Origin: Thioalkalivibrio sp.
GTDB lineage: Bacteria > Pseudomonadota > Gammaproteobacteria > Ectothiorhodospirales > Ectothiorhodospiraceae
Reading direction: 5' to 3'
DNA length: 11,979 nucleotides
Assembly: GCA_007120575.1 (NCBI GenBank)
Contig: SKNJ01000290.1
Location: 1-11,979 of the forward strand
The notes beneath the pieces are model-generated. The model made no database searches. It had not been told where the DNA came from and saw only the letters and a program-made list of their open reading frames with translations. Position 1 is the first letter of the stretch; every line of letters starts with the position of its first letter. The translations under genes and the position numbers were made by a program. Below are positions 5,376-11,979 of the stretch, piece by piece.

Positions 5376-6737
5376 ATGCGTAAGTGGGGTATCGTCGGGG
5401 GTTTGCTGCTGGTGGTGGTCGCGGCCTGGCCGCTGATGGTCGGTATGCAGGTTGCGAGTACGGTGACCGAGGCGCACGAGGTGCGCCTGGGCAGTGCCGA
5501 GCTGCGCCACCAGATGCTGGAATACGAGCGCGGCTACCTGGGTGCCACCGGGCGCAGTCGTCTGGTTATCGAGGACGGCGGCCAGCGCTTCGTGCTCGAA
5601 ATGTCTCACCGGGTTCGCCATGGTCTGCTGGGCGCGCGCGGGGATTCGTTTGTGGATCTGGACGCGCTGGAGGCGCCCCCGGGGTCCCCGATCCCGCACC
5701 TGTTGCGTTCGCTGGATCTGCAGGTGCACACCCGCAGCGGACTCACCGGCGGGGTGACTGCGCGCGCGGCGTTTGATGCGCTGCGCCTGGACCTCGCCAC
5801 GGTCCCGGAGTTCGCGGAGCACCTGGGCAGTGCGGATCCGGTGTGGCTGGAGCTGGGCCCGGGACAGGGACGGTTTGCCTGGTCGGCGGAGCAGATCCTG
5901 CTGAGCCTGGATCTGCCCGACCTGCGCCTGTCGGATCGGCACACGGATTTGCGTCTCGAGCAGGCACGCTACGTGACTGTATTCAAGGCCGACCCGGACG
6001 GGGTTTTCGGGTTGCTTCCGGACTACGAGGGCGGGCTGGGTGCCGCACGGGCCGTACTGACCGCAGGGGATGGCGTACTGGAGTTGCAACGTCCGCGCAT
6101 GGATTTCCTGCAATCTACCCATGCGGAACTGATGGACAGTCATGCACGGCTGCAGCTCGACACGGCGCGCTTGCGGAGGGGGAGCGACGAGGTGCTTGCG
6201 CTGCAGGCGCTGGATCTGCGCACCGGGATGCTGCGCTGGCACCGCGCCACCCTGGTGGACCTGATCGCGCAAGTGCAGGCCCTGGAGGATCGCGCGCTGG
6301 CGCCCGACCAGCGCAACGCCCTGATCGGCGCCAGCGTGGCGGAAGCCCTGCAGGGGATGATCGAGGACCGTCCGGCACTGACGCTGCACTTGTCGCTCAA
6401 CGAGGTACCCGCGCAGCAGGTGGTGCTGGACTCGGAGTTCGGCCTGCGGGGTACCCGGCAGGATTTCGCGACCCGCCCGCTGGAGACCCTCGCACTGGAC
6501 ATGCGCGTGGGCCTCGGGCTGGAATGGGCGGACGCCGTCGCGCGCGCCTGGCCCGAACTGGGGCTCGATGCATGGCTTCAGTCCGCGGCCGCGCAGGGCT
6601 GGCTGCATCGGGATGACGAGGCCCGGCAATGGCGCGGGCATCTCGAGGTCGAGGCCGGACGGGTACGGGTTAACGGCGAGGACCGCACGGCGGCGCTGAT
6701 GGCGACCCTGTTCGCGCTGGCCGGCGGGATGTTCTGA
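5376..6737 (+). CDS. DUF945 (YdgA-like) family envelope protein
   Basis: A 453-residue protein with a single N-terminal hydrophobic segment (about residues 4-23, WGIVGGLLLVVVAAWPLMVG) that is an anchor or uncleaved signal. A long, mostly beta-rich periplasmic part follows. The opening (VTEAHEVRLGSAELRHQMLEYERGYLGATGRSRL) carries the family's 'YxRGxxxSxxxxxL' pattern, here with Ala-Thr-Gly in place of Ser. YdgA-type DUF945 proteins have no firmly established biochemical role. ATG 5376 is preferred over in-frame GTG at 5346 or 5370 because GGGGAG ends 5 nt before it and the hydrophobic segment begins directly after. It sits between yciO and trpS, genes often close together in related bacteria, so it may be a local insertion. 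The family call rests on recognised motifs and architecture. Confidence 0.78.
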   Translation: MRKWGIVGGLLLVVVAAWPLMVGMQVASTVTEAHEVRLGSAELRHQMLEYERGYLGATGRSRLVIEDGGQRFVLEMSHRVRHGLLGARGDSFVDLDALEAPPGSPIPHLLRSLDLQVHTRSGLTGGVTARAAFDALRLDLATVPEFAEHLGSADPVWLELGPGQGRFAWSAEQILLSLDLPDLRLSDRHTDLRLEQARYVTVFKADPDGVFGLLPDYEGGLGAARAVLTAGDGVLELQRPRMDFLQSTHAELMDSHARLQLDTARLRRGSDEVLALQALDLRTGMLRWHRATLVDLIAQVQALEDRALAPDQRNALIGASVAEALQGMIEDRPALTLHLSLNEVPAQQVVLDSEFGLRGTRQDFATRPLETLALDMRVGLGLEWADAVARAWPELGLDAWLQSAAAQGWLHRDDEARQWRGHLEVEAGRVRVNGEDRTAALMATLFALAGGMF

Positions 6738-6760
6738 GGCTGGGGCCACGAGGGTTCCCG

Positions 6761-6772
6761 ACACACACACAC
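6761..6772. repeat. (AC)6 dinucleotide run
   Basis: Six AC units stand in the 66-bp gap between the DUF945 stop and the trpS start, about 20 nt before the trpS SD. This is a short simple repeat that could vary in length. It lies outside any coding sequence. Confidence 0.8.
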
Positions 6773-6803
6773 TTTTCAAGCTCGAAGGGAAGGGACCAAG
6801 TCC

Positions 6804-8024
6804 GTGAGCAGCAATCAGGGTACCAACCAGCGCGTGATCTCCGGCATGCGCCCGACCGGGCGCCTGCATCTGGGCCACTACCACGGCGTGCTGAAGAACT
6901 GGATCGAGTTGCAGCACAACTACGAGTGCTTTTTTTTCGTCGCCGACTGGCATGCGCTGACCACCCACTACGAGGATCCGGGCGATCTCGCGCAGCACGT
7001 GACCGAGATGGTGATCGATTGGCTGGCGGCCGGGGTCAGCCCGGGGTCCGCCACGCTTTTCGTGCAGTCGCGCGTGCCGGAGCACGCCGAGCTGCACTTG
7101 CTGCTGTCGATGATCACCCCGCTCGGGTGGCTGGAGCGGGTGCCGACCTACAAGGACCAGCAGGAGCAGCTACGCGAGAAGGATCTGGCGACCTACGGTT
7201 TCCTTGGCTATCCGGTCCTGCAGAGCGCCGATGTGCTGGCGTATCGCGCGGCGATGGTTCCGGTCGGTGAGGACCAGGTCTCGCATCTGGAGGTTACGCG
7301 CGAGATCGCGCGGCGCTTCAATCACCTCTACGGTCGCGAACCGGGCTTCTCGGAGAAGGCCGAGGCTGCGATCGACAAGATGGGCAAGAAGAACGCCAAG
7401 CGTTACCGCGACCTGCGCAAGCGTTACCAGGAACAGGGCGAGGAAGAGGCCCTCGATGTGGCCCGCGCGATGCTGGAGGCACAACAGAATCTGTCACTGG
7501 GCGATCAGGAACGCCTGTTCGGCTATCTCGAGGGAGGTGGCAAGATCATCCTGCCGGAGCCGCAGCCGCGCCTGACCCCCGACGCGAAGATGCCGGGGCT
7601 CGACGGTCGCAAGATGTCCAAGAGCTACGGCAACACCATCAGCCTGCGCACCGAGCCGAAGGAGGTGGACAGCCTGATTCGTACCATGCCGACCGATCCG
7701 GCCCGGGTGCGTCGCACCGACCCGGGCGATCCGGAGAAGTGTCCGGTCTGGGATTTGCACAAGGTCTATACCGCCGAGGACACGCGCGCGGAACTCGACC
7801 AGGGTTGCCGCACCGCCGGCATCGGCTGCGTGGACTGCAAGCGGCCCCTGATCGAGGCGATCCAGGCGGAGCTGGAGCCGATCCAGGAACGCGCGCGGGA
7901 ATATGCGGCGGATCCCGCGCTGGTGCGCTCGATTATCGTCGAGGGCTCCGAGGCCGCGCGCGAGGAGGCGCGCGAGACTCTGGAAGAGGTGCGCCGGGTG
8001 ATGGGGCTGGACTACCTGCGATGA
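6804..8024 (+). CDS. trpS: Tryptophan--tRNA ligase (long form, [4Fe-4S]-type cysteine motif)
   Basis: A 406-residue cytoplasmic class Ic synthetase that charges tRNA-Trp. ATP-site signatures are HLGH (22-25) and KMSKS (270-274). The tryptophan pocket region includes ADWHAL (47-52), YGFLGYPVLQSADVLAY (131-147) and VGEDQVSHLEVTREIA. A basic, Glu/Lys-rich insertion (about 182-248) lengthens it relative to the ~330-residue short form, as in several gammaproteobacteria. Near the C-terminus Cys313, Cys335, Cys342 and Cys345 form C-x21-C-x6-C-x2-C, close to the C-x22-C-x6-C-x2-C that binds a [4Fe-4S] cluster in Thermotoga TrpRS, with the same AGIGCVDCK context. The start is GTG, 8 nt after AGGGA. 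scpA begins 3 nt after its stop, so they are probably co-transcribed. Confidence 0.97.
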   Translation: MSSNQGTNQRVISGMRPTGRLHLGHYHGVLKNWIELQHNYECFFFVADWHALTTHYEDPGDLAQHVTEMVIDWLAAGVSPGSATLFVQSRVPEHAELHLLLSMITPLGWLERVPTYKDQQEQLREKDLATYGFLGYPVLQSADVLAYRAAMVPVGEDQVSHLEVTREIARRFNHLYGREPGFSEKAEAAIDKMGKKNAKRYRDLRKRYQEQGEEEALDVARAMLEAQQNLSLGDQERLFGYLEGGGKIILPEPQPRLTPDAKMPGLDGRKMSKSYGNTISLRTEPKEVDSLIRTMPTDPARVRRTDPGDPEKCPVWDLHKVYTAEDTRAELDQGCRTAGIGCVDCKRPLIEAIQAELEPIQERAREYAADPALVRSIIVEGSEAAREEARETLEEVRRVMGLDYLR

Positions 8025-8027
8025 GTC

Positions 8028-8891
8028 ATGGCCACGCGTGACGACCCGAGCGAACCTGCCGCCGTGACCACGGCCGAGGCCGGGGTAGAGGGCGAGGTCG
8101 TCTATCGCGTGCATGGCGAGCCGGTGGCCGAGCTGCCGACCGACCTCTACATCCCCCCGGACGCGCTGGAGGTCTTCCTCGAGTCCTTCGAGGGCCCGCT
8201 GGATCTGCTGCTGTACCTGATTCGACGCCAGAACCTCGACATCCTCACGATCCCGATCGCCGAGATCACACGCCAGTACATGGGCTATATCGAGGTGATG
8301 CGGGCGTTGCGACTGGAACTGGCCGGGGAATACCTGGTGATGGCGGCACTGCTGGCCGAGATCAAGTCGCGCATGCTGTTGCCGCGTCCCGTGGAGGCGG
8401 AATCGGACGAGGACTACGATCCGCGGCTGGCGCTGATCCGCCAGTTGCAGGAGTACGAACAGTTCAAGACCGCCGCCGAGCGGCTGGACGCGCTGCCGCG
8501 CATGGACCGCGATCTGTTCGCGGCCGGTGCCAGCGTGGAGGCCCTGGAAGGGGCGCCACCCCCGGCGCCATCGCTGGACGAGCTGATGGAGGCACTGGCC
8601 GCGGTGATGCACCGTGCCACTCTCAGCGCGCACCACCATATCGCGACCGAACAGCTCTCGGTGCGTGAGCGCATGAGCCTGATCCTCGACGAACTGGATG
8701 CCGAACGTTTTAGCGACTTCGTCGGCTTGTTGCTGGCGGGCGAGGGTCGCCAGGGCGTAGTGGTATCGTTTCTGGCGATTCTGGAACTGGCCAAGGCCGG
8801 TCTGGTCGAGTGGGGGCAGAGCGAGCCCTACAGCCCGATCCGGCTGCGTCTGCGGGGTGCCGCGCCGGATGTGCGGGAGGACGAGGCATGA
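8028..8891 (+). CDS. scpA: Segregation and condensation protein A
   Basis: A 287-residue kleisin that bridges SMC heads and binds ScpB in the bacterial condensin, which compacts and separates the chromosome. After a poorly conserved N-terminal tail (1-45) comes the ScpA core: FEGPLDLLLYLIRRQNLDIL (54-73), ITRQYMGYIEVMRALRLELAGEYLVMAALLAEIKSRMLLP (80-119), a linker with a Pro/Ala-rich stretch (about 174-184) and the winged-helix C-terminus (FLAILELAKAGLVEWGQ, about 248-264) that contacts SMC. The long N-terminal extension is common in gammaproteobacteria. It lies 3 nt downstream of trpS with no clear SD, and its stop overlaps the scpB start (ATGA), both signs of translational coupling. Confidence 0.96.
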   Translation: MATRDDPSEPAAVTTAEAGVEGEVVYRVHGEPVAELPTDLYIPPDALEVFLESFEGPLDLLLYLIRRQNLDILTIPIAEITRQYMGYIEVMRALRLELAGEYLVMAALLAEIKSRMLLPRPVEAESDEDYDPRLALIRQLQEYEQFKTAAERLDALPRMDRDLFAAGASVEALEGAPPPAPSLDELMEALAAVMHRATLSAHHHIATEQLSVRERMSLILDELDAERFSDFVGLLLAGEGRQGVVVSFLAILELAKAGLVEWGQSEPYSPIRLRLRGAAPDVREDEA

Positions 8892-9595
8892 ATGATGGCG
8901 ATTCCCGGGCGGTAGCCCCTGGCGACGGTGCAACCGACGATCTGCTGCGCGCCGTGGAGCTGGCGGTGGAGGCCGTGCTGTTCGCGGCGGCCGAGCCGGT
9001 CCCGGCGCGCGATCTGAAGGCCGCCTGTGCGGATCTGGGCGAGGTGGACCAGGCGTTGCTGGACACGGCCCTGCAGCGCCTGCAGGAACACTACACGGGG
9101 CGTGCGATCGAGCTCGTACGTTCTGCTGGTGGTTACCGTTTTCGCGTGCGTCCGCATTACTCCGGCAACGTGCAGGCGGCCCAGCCGGAGCGCCCGCAGC
9201 GCCTGTCGCGCGCATTGCTGGAGACGCTGGCGATCATCGCCTATCGCCAGCCGGCCACGCGCGCCGAGATCGAGGCCGTGCGTGGGGTCGCGGTAAGCTC
9301 GGGGATTATGCGGACCCTGCAGGAACGCGAATGGGTGCGGGTCGTCGGGCACAAGGAAGTGCCCGGGCGCCCGGCCCTGTACGCGACCACCCGCCGCTTC
9401 CTCGACGACCTCGGACTGAGCCGTCTGGAGGAACTGCCACCGCTGGAACAGATCCGCGACTTGGCGGATGTTGCCTCCGACGCCGGGCTGACGCTCGCCC
9501 CGCCAGGGGCGGAAGAGTCCGCCGAGCCGGGCACCAGCCGACGCCTCGACTTCGACCCGGACGGCGATCAGGAATACTTCGGCCCGAACGCCTGA
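8888..9595 (+). CDS. scpB: Segregation and condensation protein B
   Basis: A 235-residue condensin accessory subunit with two winged-helix domains that dimerises and binds the ScpA linker. The first domain starts at about residue 22 (AVELAVEAVLFAAAEPVPARDL). The second contains the signature LSRALLETLAIIAYRQPATRAEIEAVRGV (106-134), then REWVRVVGHKEVPGRPALYATT and FLDDLGLSRLEELPPL. The C-terminus is an acidic tail. ATG 8888 is chosen over an in-frame GTG at 8810: it overlaps the scpA stop as ATGA, GGGAGG lies 7 nt before it, and the extra residues would lie wholly inside scpA. In many relatives rluB follows scpB; here a leftward peptidase gene does. Confidence 0.96.
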   Translation: MNDGDSRAVAPGDGATDDLLRAVELAVEAVLFAAAEPVPARDLKAACADLGEVDQALLDTALQRLQEHYTGRAIELVRSAGGYRFRVRPHYSGNVQAAQPERPQRLSRALLETLAIIAYRQPATRAEIEAVRGVAVSSGIMRTLQEREWVRVVGHKEVPGRPALYATTRRFLDDLGLSRLEELPPLEQIRDLADVASDAGLTLAPPGAEESAEPGTSRRLDFDPDGDQEYFGPNA

Positions 9596-9639
9596 CGGCC
9601 CCGCGTGTTCCCGCACCGAAACCCGGTCCAGGGCCCTGT

Positions 9640-9654
9640 CGGCTGCATCAGCCG
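9640..9654. terminator. Possible weak hairpin between scpB and the convergent peptidase gene
   Basis: CGGCTG-CAT-CAGCCG forms a perfect 6-bp stem with a 3-nt loop in the 95-bp gap between converging genes. No T-run follows on either strand, so intrinsic termination is doubtful. The surrounding sequence is very GC-rich and could support other stems. Confidence 0.25.
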
Positions 9655-9690
9655 GTCGGCCGGGGGGCTGCTCCCGCGGGCCCGGCGGCG

Positions 9691-11199
9691 TCAGGGTGTG
9701 CCGCCGCGGTAGAAGGCCGCGGCGTCGTCGAACATTGCCGCGTTGGTATCGGCGCGCATGTAGAGCATGTGTCCGCCGGGATAGGTCAGGGCCTGAATGC
9801 GCTCCTCGGCCGTAGCGCCGGCGGCATGCGCGATCTGGCCCAGCAGCCATTCGGTGGCGAAGTAGGGTGTGACCAGGTCGGCCTGGCCATGCACGCTGAG
9901 GATGCGAAAACGCGGGTTCAGCGACAACGCGGTGGCCAGCTCGTCCATCGCGGTGAAATGCCCCTCGCGACCGGAGGTCTCCCAGTCCCAGCCGGAGAAT
10001 ACTGCTCGGCTCAGCAAGCGGTACTGGTGGCCATGCTCCCACTCCAGGGTATTGCGCAGGTGGTCCAGCATCGCGGTGGACAGAGGCGCAATCAGGCCGT
10101 GCAGGATGGGGTCGGCATTCGGCCGCCCACGGGTGGGGATCGGGTCGGTGGAATCGATGCCCCCGTCGTACAGGCTGATCAGCCGGCCCTCGTCGCGCAG
10201 GAGCCCGCGTTGCGGCATGGAAAGGGTCACCCGACCCCGGGTGGCGCGCAGGTGATCGGTTTCCAGCCCAGTGAAAGCGGCGACCTGCGCGATCCAGTCA
10301 TCGTCGATCTTTCCGGGGTGGATCAGGCCATCCAGGTATTCTCCCAGGGCAAAACGCTCCGCCTCTTCCGGGCTGGGTGGTTTGTCGCCCAGGCGCCCCT
10401 GGGCCGCGGCCGCCGCGGTCATTGATGGCAGGTGTACCGCCCATGCCATCGGTCGCGCGGTCCCGGGTTGCAGCAGCGCATAGTCGAGGGCAGGCGAGAT
10501 CAGCACGGTCCCGTTCAGGCTGATCCCGGATTCGCGCATCAGCCGTTCCGGCAGGGCCGCCGCGCGATATCCGCCGTAGCTCTCGCCTGCCAGGTACACG
10601 GGGGCGCCGCGTCGGCCATTCCGATCCAGCCAGCGCTCGATTGTCTCCTCCAGCGCGGCCAGGTCGGCGTCGCGGGCATGATAGTCTGAGGCGTCCGCTT
10701 GCATCGCGCGGCTGAAACCGGTGCCGACCGGATCGATGAACACCAGGTCGGTGAACGCCAGCCAGGTAAATGGGTTGTCCACCAGACGAGGCGGGGTGGT
10801 TCGTGCCAGACCGTTCGCGTCGGTTTCCAGCACTCGGGGTCCGAGACCGCCGACATGCAGGTAGGCCGAAGCGGCACCGGGCCCGCCGTTGACCAGGAAG
10901 GTCACCGGGCGGGCCGGGTCGTCCACGCTATAGCTGACCGTAAAGATACGCGCGTCCGGCTCATCGACCGATTCGCCGAGCGGGACGTAGCCTACCGTGG
11001 CCGCATAGGCCAGAGGGCGGCCATCGGCCAGCTCCAGCGAATGGGATGTGGTGATCGGTGCCGGCAGTGGGACGGCCTCCCGGTTGGCAGTGTCTTCCGA
11101 GGCCATGGCGGGCGCCAGGGTCAGCGCCGCGAAGACGACGAATGCCCGGCCACCGTGCGCGGCTATACGATACCGCTGTGCGCGGTGTTCGGTCAGCAT
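9691..11199 (-). CDS. Secreted S10-family serine carboxypeptidase
   Basis: A 502-residue alpha/beta-hydrolase peptidase that removes C-terminal residues from peptides, with a Sec signal peptide (about 18-34, ending AMA before SED), so it is periplasmic or exported. The S10 motifs are in order: oxyanion segment FLVNGGPGAAS (101-111), the GTGFSR block (159-164), the nucleophile elbow AGESYGG with Ser207, Asp441 in VHGQADLVTP and His477 in YPGGHMLYM. ATG 11199 is chosen because the signal peptide follows it; it overlaps the FKBP–rhodanese stop by 7 bp (ATGCTGA). GGAGG lies 10 nt upstream. Bacterial S10 enzymes of this type are poorly characterised. Coupling to a folding factor suggests a role in periplasmic protein turnover or scavenging of external peptides, which is inference. 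Confidence 0.93.
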   Translation of the reverse strand: MLTEHRAQRYRIAAHGGRAFVVFAALTLAPAMASEDTANREAVPLPAPITTSHSLELADGRPLAYAATVGYVPLGESVDEPDARIFTVSYSVDDPARPVTFLVNGGPGAASAYLHVGGLGPRVLETDANGLARTTPPRLVDNPFTWLAFTDLVFIDPVGTGFSRAMQADASDYHARDADLAALEETIERWLDRNGRRGAPVYLAGESYGGYRAAALPERLMRESGISLNGTVLISPALDYALLQPGTARPMAWAVHLPSMTAAAAAQGRLGDKPPSPEEAERFALGEYLDGLIHPGKIDDDWIAQVAAFTGLETDHLRATRGRVTLSMPQRGLLRDEGRLISLYDGGIDSTDPIPTRGRPNADPILHGLIAPLSTAMLDHLRNTLEWEHGHQYRLLSRAVFSGWDWETSGREGHFTAMDELATALSLNPRFRILSVHGQADLVTPYFATEWLLGQIAHAAGATAEERIQALTYPGGHMLYMRADTNAAMFDDAAAFYRGGTP

Positions 11200-11969
11200 C
11201 GTACGGTGTCCTCCGGGGCCGGGCAGTCGTGACGTACCGGGCGGTCCTCGTCCAGCCATTCCATGATCCCGTGAGTCACGTTGTACAGGTTGGAGTAGTT
11301 CAGCCCTTCGGCGAGTGCACGCGCCAGTACCCCGGTGCGATTGCCCACCCGGCAGATCAGCACCACTTCGTCTTCGGCATCGACCAGTTCGGTAATGCGC
11401 GTGCCGAAATCGGGTACCAGCTCGCCGTTCTCGTCGAATGCGGTCAGCCGGTGGCTCCCTTCGACTACACCGGTTTCGGCCCATTCGTCGGGGCGCCGGA
11501 TGTCGACCACGGTTACCCCCTCGCGAACCTTTTCTGCCAGGCCCTCGTTGTCCAGCGCGCTGAACGGCGCGCGCCGGACCTCCACGACCTCCAGGTCGAA
11601 GGTCAGGGCCGCGTTGGGGGGGATGATGTTCCCCGCCCCGCGCTCGCCGTAGGCCAGCTCCGGCGGGATCACGACCTCCCGTCGGCCGCCCTCGCGCATG
11701 CCCGTCACCGCCTGTTCAAAGCCCGGGATGGTCTGGCCCGAGCCGACGGTCAGGGCCAGCGGCTGCCCGGAATCGCGGCTGGAATCGAACTGCTCTCCGT
11801 CCGCGAGCGTGCCGGTGTAATGCACGATCGCGGTGTCATGTCGGACGATCTCCGGTCCCGTGCCGGACTCGATGTCGCGAATCTCGACCGCGGGTTTGTC
11901 GCCCGCGACGACCTGCGGTGTGATGCCGATGGCCGTCGCGCAGACCAGCCAAAACATAACATTTCGCAT
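11193..11969 (-). CDS. Exported FKBP-type prolyl isomerase–rhodanese fusion
   Basis: A 258-residue two-domain protein with a signal peptide (about 1-22, ending VVAG). Residues about 27-132 are an FKBP domain: VHYTGTLADGEQFDSS, the active-site residues Tyr51, Phe61, Asp62, Ile81 (IPGFE, Phe84 in place of the FKBP12 Trp), Tyr107 (LAYGERG), Ile115-Ile116 and Phe124. Residues about 135-245 are a rhodanese domain: VTVVDIRRPDEW, then the active-site loop CRVGNR with Cys206, followed by GVLARALAEGL. Both active sites look intact. A single reading frame spans them with no linker. There is no SD in the 10 bases seen before the ATG; a second in-frame ATG is at codon 5. It overlaps the peptidase gene by 7 bp. 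The usual macrophage-infectivity-potentiator-type dimer helix is absent. Its substrate is unknown; sulfur transfer or redox handling in the periplasm is only a guess. Confidence 0.92.
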   Translation of the reverse strand: MRNVMFWLVCATAIGITPQVVAGDKPAVEIRDIESGTGPEIVRHDTAIVHYTGTLADGEQFDSSRDSGQPLALTVGSGQTIPGFEQAVTGMREGGRREVVIPPELAYGERGAGNIIPPNAALTFDLEVVEVRRAPFSALDNEGLAEKVREGVTVVDIRRPDEWAETGVVEGSHRLTAFDENGELVPDFGTRITELVDAEDEVVLICRVGNRTGVLARALAEGLNYSNLYNVTHGIMEWLDEDRPVRHDCPAPEDTVRC

Positions 11970-11979
11970 ATATATGGAA

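Noticed and set aside
5304..7097. A 597-codon minus-strand open frame across the DUF945 gene and the start of trpS
   Set aside because: Composition (His/Gln/Arg-rich, no domain motifs) is that of an antisense shadow; both plus-strand genes are well supported.
7494..9215. A 573-codon minus-strand open frame across trpS, scpA and scpB
   Set aside because: It is antisense to three recognised genes and shows no recognisable domains.
11200..11484. N-terminal extension of the S10 peptidase frame into the FKBP–rhodanese gene
   Set aside because: The extension is out-of-frame reading of the upstream gene; a signal peptide begins right after ATG 11199.

Overview
The window looks like chromosome of a GC-rich gammaproteobacterium. 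The block yciO–trpS–scpA–scpB beside a divergent yciI–PpiC pair, the Sec-type signal peptides, the RND pump and the SD-type start sites all fit that group. The feel is of Ectothiorhodospiraceae/Chromatiales, but that is inference from gene order and composition, not from a marker gene. Nothing shows a phage, plasmid or genomic island. Coding density is high apart from three gaps carrying small palindromic elements.

Layout. 1–1614 (minus): the 5' end of an RND inner-membrane transporter gene, cut by the window edge, and its overlapping upstream partner, a periplasmic adaptor. 1615–2005: divergent intergenic gap with a 170-bp MITE-like palindrome (copy 1). 2006–2539 (plus): a periplasmic PCu(A)C-type copper chaperone with an intact H-x10-M-x21-H-x-M site. 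2540–3074: convergent gap filled mostly by a different 314-bp element with 30-bp terminal inverted repeats. 3075–4225 (minus): yciI-like gene and a PpiC-type prolyl isomerase lipoprotein gene, joined by a TGATG stop/start. 4444–5064 (plus): yciO (TsaC/Sua5-like), whose stop codon lies in the CTAG at the edge of MITE copy 2 (5062–5228). 5376–6737 (plus): a DUF945 (YdgA-like) envelope protein. 6804–9595 (plus): trpS, scpA and scpB in a tight cluster. 9691–11969 (minus): an FKBP–rhodanese fusion followed, with a 7-bp overlap, by a secreted S10-family serine carboxypeptidase.

How the genes relate. Much of the window concerns the cell envelope: efflux, copper delivery, two different periplasmic prolyl isomerases (PpiC lipoprotein and FKBP), a DUF945 protein and a secreted peptidase. 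The trpS–scpA–scpB block is housekeeping: tRNA charging and the SMC–ScpAB condensin. The TrpS carries a four-cysteine C-terminal motif matching the [4Fe-4S] type of TrpRS.

The most interesting material is the non-coding palindromic DNA (two related MITEs with CTAG target duplications, a third degenerate end abutting one of them, and an unrelated 314-bp element) and the FKBP–rhodanese/S10 peptidase pair. I see no convincing wholly new defence or biosynthetic system.
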